The notes under the pieces: generated by a model | The model's input: the letters and a program-made list of their open reading frames with translations, nothing else | The model's database searches: none | What the model was told of the DNA's origin: nothing | In this document: piece after piece, positions 45,701 to 57,700 of the stretch | Numbering within the stretch: position 1 is the first letter of the stretch | How the letters are laid out: the number at the start of each line of letters is the position of its first letter | Source: Liolophura sinensis | Taxonomy: Eukaryota; Mollusca; Polyplacophora; Chitonida; Chitonidae | DNA length: 64,000 nucleotides | Assembly (NCBI RefSeq): GCF_032854445.1 | Contig: NC_088295.1 | Coordinates: 63,781,249-63,845,248, forward strand | Direction of reading: 5' to 3' | Program-made: the position numbers and the translations under genes

Positions 45701-48700
45701 CTCGATTTCAAATATAAGATTTTAAATTTTATTTAAGGTAATGCTCTTTGAGGATAAATCTAATGGCGTGTGGAGAATAAAAGTCACTGCAGAAATTTAC
45801 AGCACATCAGAATTATTTGCATCAGTTGTAATTCTTCAGCTGGTAAGACTGGCGTATGTGTATTTAGGTACCTCTGTGGTAACATTGGCACATCAATTTC
45901 CTCTTGGATTGGTGTATGTGTGTACTTACCTCTGGGGTAAGAGTGGGGTATGTGTGTACTTACCTCTGGGGTAAGAATGGGGGAATATGTGTGTTTATCT
46001 CAGAGGTAAGATTGGGGTATTTGTGCTTTTACCTCTGCAGGTAAGAATGGGATATTTGTGTATACCTCTGAGGTTAGACTGGTGTATTTACCTCTGCGGT
46101 AAGACTGGTGTATTTACCTCTAGTGTAAGACTCATGTATTTACCTCTGAGGAAAGAGTGGGGTATGGGTGTATTTACCTTTGGGGTAAGATTGGAGTATT
46201 TGTGAATTTGCCTCTGAGGTAAGAATGGGGGAATTTGTGTATTTACCTCTGAGGTAGGATTGGTGTATTTACATCTGGAGTAAGACTGGGGTATTTTGTG
46301 TATTTACCTCTAGGATAAGACTGGTGTATTTACCTCTAGGATAAGACTGGTGTATTTACCTCTAGGATAAGACTGGTGTATTTACCTCTAGGATAAGACT
46401 GGTGTATTTACCTTTGAGGAAAGAGTGGGGTATGTGTGTATTTACCCCTGGGGTAAGATTGGAGAACTTTGTATTTACCTCTGCAAGTAAGAATGGGGTA
46501 TTTGTGTATTTACCTCTGAGGTAAGACTGTTGTATTTACCTCTGGGGTAAGACTGGTGTATTTACCTCTGGGGTAAGATTGGGGTATTTGTGTATTTCCT
46601 CTGAGGTAGGACTGTGTATTTATTTTTTTTTAAAGATTGGGGTAAATGTGTAATTACATGTACGTCTGGCGTATGATTGGGGTATCTGCCTATTTACCTC
46701 CTGAACAAAATTGGCACATTTGTGTATTAACCTCTGGGTTAAGATACGGTATTTGTGTAATTGCCAATAGAATTGTGTATTTTGTAATTGCCTTAGTGGT
46801 AGGATTGTGTATTTGTGTATTTATCTTGAGATAACAAAGTGTGTTACCTCTGGATAAAATTGTGTAATTACCTTTGAGTAAAGAGTTTGTGTGCAATTAC
46901 CTCATGATTGATGGTTTGTTTGTGTCATTACCTCTTTGCCATGACTTATGTATGCATGTAATTACCTCTGGAGTAAGGCTATTCTCATCTGTAACAGACA
47001 GCATGTTGTCTGTGGCCAGGGCACTAAGACCCAGGTTAGTGATGTCAGAGCAAACTGTCCTGAGCAGGTGCTTGATCAGCTGTGACTGTGTATCTTCTGA
47101 AAACAAAGAACTACTAATGAGAGTCTACAGTGTGTGACACACCTTCGTTGGGAAAAAACAAAACAATACAGGAATATGAAATGTGGTATTACAGAAATGT
47201 TGGTGTTTGAAGAATGCACACCATTCCTACCACTCCTCTGCTTTTCAAAGGATGAAATTCCAAAATTTTCTGAGCACATTTTTTTTATTTAATTGGTACC
47301 TAATGCTTCCTCAACTCTATGATTATTTCACTGATATAACAGCAGTCAGTAGGTCCATATCTAGTGCCATTTTAGTTCCAGAAAACATTTGGGTTACACA
47401 AACTAATCAAGGCAAACTAATTAAGACTAAGTAAATTAATAAAAAATATGATGGTTTACCATTAAAAAATTTAGTTTACACACAAATTCCTTTTTTCAGC
47501 ATCATTTTAAGTTGCATTTTATAAAATTTCTTTATCCACAGTCACAAAGTCACCTTTAAATACCTTTGGTATCTGGACCTTCAATTTCACTCCAGATTTG
47601 GCTGTAATCAATTTCATAGATAGAGGAAATCACAGTGCTCGAAGCCTTTGGGAACAACAAACTTTACCTAACAAACTTTCTCACTTCTCACCTATTAATC
47701 AGTTCTTGTAATACAAAGAACTGAGCTTCAGCAAGAAACTGTCATCCTTTTTACCTTGGTAACCCCGAATAATGTATGTTGATTTTAATATCATAGTGTA
47801 CAACACACCGTCTGGATAAATTTTTCTTAAACTACACAATGAAGCCTAAACAGAATTGCAATTCAGCTGTAAATAGATAATAAAACTTTTACCATGAGTC
47901 ACTTTCAGTTTTTGTCAGAAATTCTATTGTTTTCGGGTCTTTTCATCAAAGTGAGATTTAATGGCCAAACGTGTCAGAGGAGCTTATGGCAATGCTGACT
48001 TCTTGGTATAAGTGTACACAGCACTGAAGTATCATACAGCCAGCACTTCAAACATTTAGCATTTAATACCAAACTAAGATGATGGGAAAACAAATGTCAT
48101 CACAATACTTGAAACAATATCTATCACTTATTTTTTCATATCTACTTCAAGTGATGCACCACCTGTTTCAACAAATGCTCGTTTTTTAGTCACAGTTCTT
48201 TCTTCAGAGAAAACAGTGAACCGGCAAAACAACACAACGGATGCTTACCTAAATAAATGCAATGTACAGTTAGGCAACTGACAGAGTGCAATGGATACTG
48301 TAGAGTTGCCTGAGGTCAAGAATTTGATGTATGCAGTGGCTGTTACAATCAAGTGCTATCAATAAGACGCAGCCAAAGTAAGGTTTGTTCGGCAGTCTCT
48401 GAGTAAACTAGATTACGCAACAATGTTGAGGACACTGTTGAGGTGTGTGGATATATCCCATTGAGTAGGCCATCAGCAGATTCAACCAATCACAGAGCTG
48501 GATGGACATCAAGAATTGACCTCGTAAGGGGGTGGAGCCCAAAGGGTTCTCTCCTGAACTCAGTAAAGACATAAAGCCTTTCTAACAAGAATGGACAACT
48601 TTTCGAGTCACAAGTCTGAAAGTATCCCCGTTTTGAGAGGTGTGATGGAGAATTCTTGCGAGACAACTGTCAAATTTGCCAAGGTTGTGGAGGCTTGTCA

Positions 48701-51700
48701 AAATGTGACCTCACATACATGTTCCATAACCCTCGGATGAGAATGAGCTCTGCTCAGATAAAGTATATAAAAACAAAGGACTCACCTGAAAAAAATTTAA
48801 TTCCTTTCTCGAAAAGCCTGGCATTGGTCCACAATCCTGATATTTTCTCCTGAAGCTCCCCATGTGTTTTCTTGCGAGAGGATGTTGTGGCCGCACCTGC
48901 AGACTGGAGGAATATGGACTTGGCCGTTTCCTGATACTGTTTAGAAAGTGGTCTGAAAAGACAAAGCAGGGCAGAAAGCACACATTACATCAATTGTTTC
49001 CCAGAGCCATGTCAGTACCATAGTTGTTCCACACATTGCTACTTTAAGCTTAGCAGGTACAGATGTAAATTGGGTGCGAACGAGATCTGGGCACATGTGA
49101 GGAACCCAATGAGAGCCTTTCATTTCTCTGCTAAGATCATCCCCGTTTCTACAAACAACAGAGCGTGAATGAGGTAACAACCATACATGGCCAGATACTT
49201 AGCAAATACACTGGGTATTTCCCAGTGTCTTGGTGAACACAGAAATATACATATAGCAGATCTTCATCGTAAACATAGGAGTGACTTTCTGTGTTGTTAC
49301 AACTTTCTAAGGAAAATCACATCAAAATAATCCTGCAACATTCCTGAATCAGTTCCCCAAATCTACATTATTTCACTTAAAAGAAACTGACAAAGTGTAA
49401 ATTTTTACGCACATTTTCAAGGGAAGAATGTGCAGTAATCATTTCAGAGTCTGTAAGCTATAATGCTCAAAGTGACCTATGGCAGAAGCAGAGACTAGCA
49501 GACTACAGTACACCAAGGCAAGATTTATTTATCTGATTTGTTATGGATAACAAAATTAGAGTTTTGGGACATTTGTGAAGCACTTTCAGGTGATTTATGA
49601 ATTTGTTAATTTATTTATTTCCATGACTGTTGTTTGCTCCAGAATGAATGAACACAGACAAATGATCTATTTATTTATTTATCTGATTGTTGTTAACTTC
49701 ATACTTGATAAGAATTTTTCACCTGCATGACAGCAGTCTAGTTCATGGGTTCGAGAATCCAGAGAGCTCAACATTTAACTGTTTTCCATAAAACAGTTTA
49801 AAAACTCAAATGTTTATTTATTTATTTATTTGATTGTTGTTCAAACCCATATTCAAGATGGTGTTGTGTACTAGTGCAGCACAATGGCCACGGAACCTCC
49901 CACCAATGTGGTCGCCTTAGTCCAGCTTTTGCTGGTCGTACATGGTACATGGCAAGGTCTGTCAACAACCCACAGATGGTCGCGAGTGTCCACCTGGGAC
50001 CTGCCCAGTTTCCTCCAACCATAATGCTGGCTGCTATCATATAGATGAGCTATTCATGAGTACACCAATGAAATAAATAAATATTCAAGGTTGGGGGGTT
50101 TTCTGCTTGGAGGAAACTGTACTACCCACTGCATGCCACCATTTACTAAATTTCTTTCCTGCTGGTAACGTACAATTAAACTAAAAAAAAATATTGGTGA
50201 AAGGCATGTGATCTACAACAAACTTAGGACTGTACACACTCACACAAGAGCGCCGTCAACTGCTTTTAATCACCAAGGCCCCACAAGCTGAGACTGTAGG
50301 GGAATACATAAGTTTTGGGCTGAGATTTAAACCGCACCTGGCGACTGAAATACAAGCATCTCAACACCCAGGCTTCAATCTGGACCTGTTACAAAGATTT
50401 TCTACAGACATATTATAAGCCTACCTATATAGCTGTCTGGCTATTTCTGTCATGAAGTCTTCTGGACACTCACTGGTGAAGGGCTGCTTCTTCAGCTCCT
50501 CTTCTATCTCCTCCACACGCAGGAACTCCAGTTCTACCCTGGGGAGTCTGTCTGACACAGCGGACGACCCCTCCTCATCACTATCCTCCCGTTCCTGTCT
50601 CTTCCCTCCCTTCTTCTTGGTAGACTTGGTTTTGATCTCCCTCCCCTGGGCTCCACCTCCACTCTTGGTACTCCCACTCCCTGCTGCAGACAAATACAGA
50701 TAGCTCAAGCTCTGAATGATTTAGTCACACAGTCCCAAAAGATCTGTCATAACAGGCCACTCAAATTTAACTTATTATCTCACTGTAATGAAAAAAAGCT
50801 TATCACGTCCACTATTTCAGAAATGTCAATGTTACACGTACATGTACTTAGCAGCCAGAGGAACAACTTAATTTTCAATTACAGCTCAGTATTACGCTGC
50901 ATAGAATCCACCTAATAATGATTTGGAAATCTTTAATTTCGCGTTAAACAAGAATGATTCACTTTAAATATATGACGCTGGTTTAATGCTTTATGGGTGG
51001 GGTACCCAGACAGCCGGACATAAAACCACCAGCATTCACAAGGTACCTGTAAAATCTCTACACATAAACGTAGAGAGGAAACAGAAAGAGCAGATTTGGG
51101 TCACCTGTGACGTCATCATTCAGGGAATGACTGGCTCTAGTGGGAAAAACATCTTAACTAACTGAGCCAGCGAGGCCCCCCAAGATCACCATGACTGGCA
51201 AATATTTATTTATCTATTATTTATCCCACTGAAGAATATTTCACTTATACCACGGCAGTCAGCATTAAGATGGGAGGAAACTGGGCTGGGTAAGCTACAA
51301 CCATCCAAAGATTGCTGGCATACCTTCCACATAAGGCCGGAGAGGAACACAGCATGAGCTAGATTTGATCTCACATCAGTCCCTTTTGTGAGAGGCTCCT
51401 GCGTCATTGTGCTGCCCTGGCACACTAACCACCTCAGCCATGGAGGTTTGAACTTTGGTTTCCAAATTCACGGTCTACTGATAAGGTTGTTTTTGTTGTT
51501 TTGGTTTTTTTTTTATTACAACAAAATGGAGATTAATTTCAAATAAGCAAAGGAACTACTCACATACTATTTATTAACCATAAACATTACTAGCCCATCA
51601 AAGCTAGTATTTGCAACTTTGGGGATGTAATCCTAAATCACACACCTGAACGTCAACTGATTGTGGAACAGTCCTAAACTCCAAACAAAACATCCTCCCA

Positions 51701-54700
51701 TGAAAGTAAGGATGTTATTACTTGCTTCACTTTGTGACGTGAACGCCAGCAATGCATGCTGATGATGAACGGTAATTAACTGAGAAACATGCATTTTTCA
51801 CACCTTGTCGATGTTAGAATTAACGATTAGTCCACATGAAGTATAGAGATTAATCACAAGAATGTCCAACAGAACAGGTGAGGTGTTGGTAGTGAGGGGA
51901 TTACCATACCTATGTGATCTACATCAGCTCGGTAAAGCTCAAGGCTTATGTACCACAGTGGATGATTAAATCTATGTCATCTACATCAGTTCAACACATG
52001 ACCAAAAAAGTACAGATTTGTCCCTTACAGCACAAAATGTGTTGTGCATTTCCTATCTCAGGATTAATTAGCACAATGTGTGAACATGACCATTTCTTTT
52101 ATGCAGGTATTTGATTTATCCCTAATAAAAACATACAATCTACAACACACAGACCAGCCGGGTTTAGGAAGTACACAACACTACAATTTGAAGTTATATT
52201 TTAAGTTTGTGAAATATGATACAGTACACAGGGGCAATCGACAAAAGCACGCATTTCAGCTGGAACATGAAAAAGATCCGATGGACAGGTGTCATACTGT
52301 CAGCTGATCTTTGCACAAAAATATCTTTTTTCTTTCTCAGATTCAATCAAAATGTTTAATAGGTTCTTCTGATTTCAAGTCTTCAGCCAGCAAGGGACGA
52401 TGGGTTTTAGCAGGAAGCAGGTGCTATGTATGGTAGTGTGTAGGTGACAAAACTAGAGCCCTCCTCTTAAGACAGGCTAATTGTCTGTGACTTATACACA
52501 CTGTCAGCCACCACAGGGCAAGCGGGTGGGGCAGGGAATTAACAGCTAGATCAGATGTCCTCGAAGTCAGCCTCAGCACCAAACTGAAGACTACAACACC
52601 GACAGCCAAGAAAAATATCCACCCAAACAAGGAACGCCAAATCCATGCTCCCCCCAGCATGCCACCGGACAAAGATAACAAAATACAACATTCACTGTAG
52701 TATCTATCAGAAAACACGAGGCTTTCACCATATGCATGATGATAAACTCTGGATCAAACATTATTGTTCTGTATTCCCTCCACATGAATCAAACAAATTT
52801 AGCCCTTTTTTCAGCTAGGGAATAACAAAGAATCCTTTCCGATCCCATGCTAATGAGGAGAAACAGTCAACGTGACACTCTTCTACTGCATACAATATAT
52901 ACACATGTCCACTTATTTATTGAGATGGCCACAACGTACAATAAAGAAGATCTTACACTTCATAATTCACATAAATGTAACACATTAAATATAAATTTTA
53001 AGAAAATTGCATAAAACAACATGTAGAGTGCAAACGACCTGAATATGGTCTAATTTCTGTAAGTTAACTTTAATTAATCAAAAAAGTTAACCACACAGAC
53101 AGGCTCTCCACTTTCTTCTAAACTTGTCTAGATCAGCATATGCAAAAGCATAAATTAACACCCAGTTAAAGCGCTACCACCAATGATGGTTTTAAGTCAG
53201 GGGCTTTGTTAAGTACCTGGCAAAGTGTGGCAGTTTACTATGGGCACTCCTCCACCGTGAAGCTAAGCGTCAAAACCTAAGTGAAAAATTCTTGAGTATG
53301 GCATTAACACCAATTAAATAAAGACAAAAAGTAATCAATATTTCAGAACATGTAAGGATGAAAAAAAAAACTTTAAAATAGGTATGCTGAAATATTTTTA
53401 AAAAATCAAAACTGAGGCTATATTAAGCGACTGTGTTTTGCAGTTTTTCTATGCTTATTTAATAGTAGATTGACGCACTCTGGTAAAGTTTTCCTTATAT
53501 GCCATACAGCATAGGGTAGACAAAAGTATGGTATATTAGCACTCTTAATGGTGTCATATTTAGAGTAAAAGCATACACTTTTGGTGCTGTCATCATGGAT
53601 CTAAGTATGGAACAGTAGCACTTTAATAGTGTCAGAATTATTTTTTAGTCAACGTTGGAGGAGGGTACAAAAATAAAAATTAAACCTGAAAATGATATAA
53701 TTTGTGGAAAATGTCGACTATCTCTGCAGTTTTTCCTACTGTAGACACACTAACATGATAAGAAAGCCTTGAAAAACAAGAAAATCATAAAAATATCAAG
53801 ATCATACAAAATAAAAAGATTGTTTTGTTTTTATCTTTATTCCATTTTGAAATTTTTTAAAATAAAACTGCTGCTGCCTCTAGGACCAAAGTATGAAATA
53901 TTACTGCTTTTAATTGACTATTGTGTTATTACAAATCCTAGATTACAGTTCACTGTATGGAACAGAAGAACTTAATACAACATTATTACTGACAGAAGAT
54001 ACAATACCTGTAGATGTAAGATCATGTTTCTGGTCAACAGAAGATATATGCAATGTGATCAGGGACTGTGTGTGGTGTGGTGTGACAACCGAGTGTATAC
54101 CAGGCCCAATAACAACACTGTCCCACAAGGGGGATAGGATAGTGCTTTCATCGCCCTGCTAATGACCCACAGTAGCCACTCCTACTTAAGCACACAGACT
54201 TTTCAACTTTCACAATCGTCTCAGCAAAACTGTGTGCTTGCTTTTGTTCACTTTTCAGGCCCTCTCCTCAATACGTCCATCCAGCATGTTCCTTAAGCTT
54301 CAATAAAAACCTCAAATCACATCATTTTAACCAGCAAATGAGCAAATTTGACAGCATAAACTGGCTACAGGGTGTCTAGACTATTGTAGCTGACAGCAAT
54401 AGTTAAGAAAACATCGGTATTGACTGACACTCTCTCCCATTCACCTCCCAGGCCACTTTGGATACAAGTTACCGTTGCCCACACATAGTTTCTGGCTCCG
54501 GTTTCCATTGTATAAATATTTTCAAACTGTCTCAACTATACACATCAATAGCTAAATGGTAGCATATGAAAATATCTTGTTCTTTAATGAGAAACACTAT
54601 CACACCGAATAATTGTACTCGTTACAACAGTGCTAGCCTGGGTGAAGTACGAGAGCATACAATCTGACTGAAGAGGGCCTATTGGATGTCAACCTCTGAC

Positions 54701-57700
54701 ACACTATCACTCGTGGTATACCACTGATTAGCCAGACAGTTAACCACAACCCTGAAATCCTTATGGAAAACCCTTTACAAGTAGATCCTCTTACACACGA
54801 CCATCACATTAACACAGAGCAAATATTCCAAAAGTAGGATTTAATTTTTCTTTTTTTTTCATCCAAAAAGAGAATTTGCTCATTCTGATATTTTACAGGT
54901 GCATTTATATGCAAATTCATATATCAAATTTGTACATAAACACAAAATCAGGTTTGTTTCTTGTTCTCAATTCATTTTTTTTCTGTTTTTTCTTCTTCTA
55001 TTTTTTTTGTGATTACCAAGTAATTATACTAATTGCTATGTTAATTAGTTGAGAAAACATTCTCAGTGGAGTGGAGAACACACAGTTAACGGTCTCAAAC
55101 AATGTGACAAAATGTCGCAAAATATACACAAATAAAATTATTGACCAAAACAAGAAAATACTTGCAGAAAATAAAATATAAGCTGAGAGGGCATTCATTT
55201 GCCAGCCAGGCATTCCATGAACTAAAGCAAATTCAAAACTAAAATTGCCTGCAAGGCTTTGAATAGCTTGTTTTGTGTCCCCTGACAGTGGCCCTACAAG
55301 ATGTAAGTAGTGGAGTAATGTACGTTCCTGTATCCCCTGACAGTAGCACTTCCAGACCCAACCAGTGAAGTGCTGCCCATTCTGTATCCCCTAACAGTGA
55401 CCTTACAAGACTTAAGCAGTAAAGTAATGCCCATCCCTGTATCCCCTGACAGTGGCCCTACAAGACATAAGCAGTGAAGTAATGCCCATCCCTGTATCCC
55501 CTGACAGTGGCCCTACAAGATGTAAGCAGTGAAGTAATGCCCATCCCTGTATCCCCTGACAGTGACCCTACAAGACGTAAGCAGTGAAGTAATGCCCATC
55601 CCTGTATCCCCTGACAGTGGCCCTACAAGATGTAAGCAGTGAAGTAATGCCCATCCCTGTATCCCCTGACAGTGGCACTTCCAGACCCACACAGTGAAGT
55701 GTTGCCCGTTCCCATATCTCCTGAAAGTGGAACAACAAGATGTAAATAGTGAAGTACTGCCCATTCCTGTATCCCTTGACAGTGGAACTACAATATGTAA
55801 ATAGTGAAGTAATGCCCACACATACATCCTGACAGTGGCACTTCCAGACGCAAGCAGTGAAGTACTGCCTGTTCCCCTATCCCCTGACAGTGGCCCTACC
55901 TGCTGCCCTCTTCCTCCTCTGCTCCTTCTTATCCTCCCTCCCATCCTCAACCTTAGCACCACCGGCCTGACTGGTCGAGGTGAACAGAGACGGGTTATTC
56001 TTAGCCTCCTGAAGGTATAAAATGATCCTACATGAACACTACATCTTAAAAAATATGATTTGGTTTGATCTTGACTGTTGCTTTATGGCAGAATTAAGAA
56101 ATTTCACCTACCCCATGGCATGAAAGCACAAACCTGTGGATAAACCAATGATCACTGGCAATATAGAGATGAGCTTTTCCATATATGACATACAGATATA
56201 AACTGTCACATGAGCATCATAAACTGTTTATTAGTACAAAGTCTACACAAATGGAGAGAGTTGGAGGGATTCACAAATTCCCTGTGCCAGACTGGAACTG
56301 AAGCACGTCCTGTGTTCTAGTGATTTGAAGACAAGATTTAACCACTTCGCTCAACATTCCGCTTGGAATAATAAGACCAATGCTCAAAATTACATGATAT
56401 GAAAAATCTTGAATTAAAAATTCCTTATAGCTGTAAATCTTTCCAATCTGATATGTAACAAATTATAAATTATGTTGAAACAACACCAAACCAAACGTAT
56501 ATCAGCATCGATCAAGTATTCCACATGAACTTCAAAAAGCACACCTTTTATTTTGCTGCAGTTGCATACCCAAGACATCGTAGTTCAAAGTAAGCAAAAT
56601 CACACACATTGAGAAAATCAAAAGTGCTGCAATACCATTGATTTTGATCAATAACTTACATCCCCAGTTTGCCTTTTAACCATGATATTGAAGTAAGAGT
56701 GATCCGACATCCTGTTTCTGCTTGATCTAACATGGCACATTGCCTGGCATTGTAAAATTCCAGATTAAAACTTTATTTCTAGAGTTACATGTACACAGCC
56801 CATCATAAAAAGATCTTATTTAAATATTATTTCTCACCTTGTCAGCTTTCTTGTTGATGAGATGGGTAAATGACTTGCTACACTCCGTGATGAATTTGTT
56901 ACTAGCAGCTATGGTATCACAGAATAACACAGCATCTGGGTGTTTCTTGAGGCAGCCAGTCAGCAGTATCGAGGCATCTTCTGTTGAAAACACCGACGGT
57001 AACAGGGGCTGAAAATGCAAGGGGTCAATTTGTATACACTGACTAATTGACTGATGATACACTACACTATATTATGAAATCATCACAATTATTAGTATTA
57101 AATTATTTATCAGATTGTTGTTTATTGTCACATTCAAGATGTTTCATTGGTGGCTAAACTGAAGTACTCAGCCGCATGATTTCTTCTATCCATAAATCTA
57201 ATTAAATATGTGAAAGTTTCTTGAGTGCAGCTTTAACACCTGATCAAATAAATAAATCATTTCTATTGACAAATTTCTCAAAACTAAGTCCTATCAAATG
57301 AATCACAAAACATGTCATACACATTTAAACATGAACTCAACCTAAAATTTCTACTCTGGGTCTGAGTGGCCAAATGATTAGCATTCTAGCACAGCAAAAT
57401 GGTCCAGAAGCCTCTTGCCAATTTGACTGCGTTGAGTCCAGCACATTCCTATCCAGCCACATGTGGGAAGGTCTGTCAGTAATCTGCAGACTGTCATGGG
57501 TTTCCTCTGCACTCTGCTTGGTTTCCTCCCACCATGATGCTGGCCACCCTTGTATAAGTAAAATACTGTTGAGTGCAGGGTAAAACTCCTATCAAATCAA
57601 ATAAATTGATCAGCTTTACACTCAGTACTAAGTTTTCTAGGATAACGTGGCCATGCTCTTACCATGATATCAATCCATAATCCCTGCGACAGTGACTCCT

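Larger units (their letters stand above)
42745..46965 (-). other. UFL1 introns 13-16
   Basis: Introns 45658-46965, 43659-45576, 43342-43569 and 42745-43129. Intron 13 is almost entirely minisatellite. Intron 14 carries SINE copies at 43,733-43,826 and 44,550-44,705. Intron 15 has a small SINE scrap at 43,455-43,500. Confidence 0.8.
47097..50424 (-). other. UFL1 introns 11-12
   Basis: Introns 48953-50424 and 47097-48785. The first contains SINE fragments at 49,608-49,770 and an inverted SINE pair at 49,813-50,083. The second has only a decayed SINE tail at about 47,280-47,365. Confidence 0.8.
50684..55899 (-). other. UFL1 intron 10, 5.2 kb
   Basis: The longest intron. It contains the 55-bp minisatellite at its 5' end, a SINE 5' piece (51,068-51,181), a full minus SINE (51,203-51,450) and a plus SINE of a second type (about 53,178-53,324). 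No other gene is seen. Confidence 0.8.

Noticed and set aside
55513-55962. 149-codon minus-strand open frame
   Set aside because: It reads through the 55-bp minisatellite; the protein is a periodic artefact and its start overlaps UFL1 exon 10 in a different frame.
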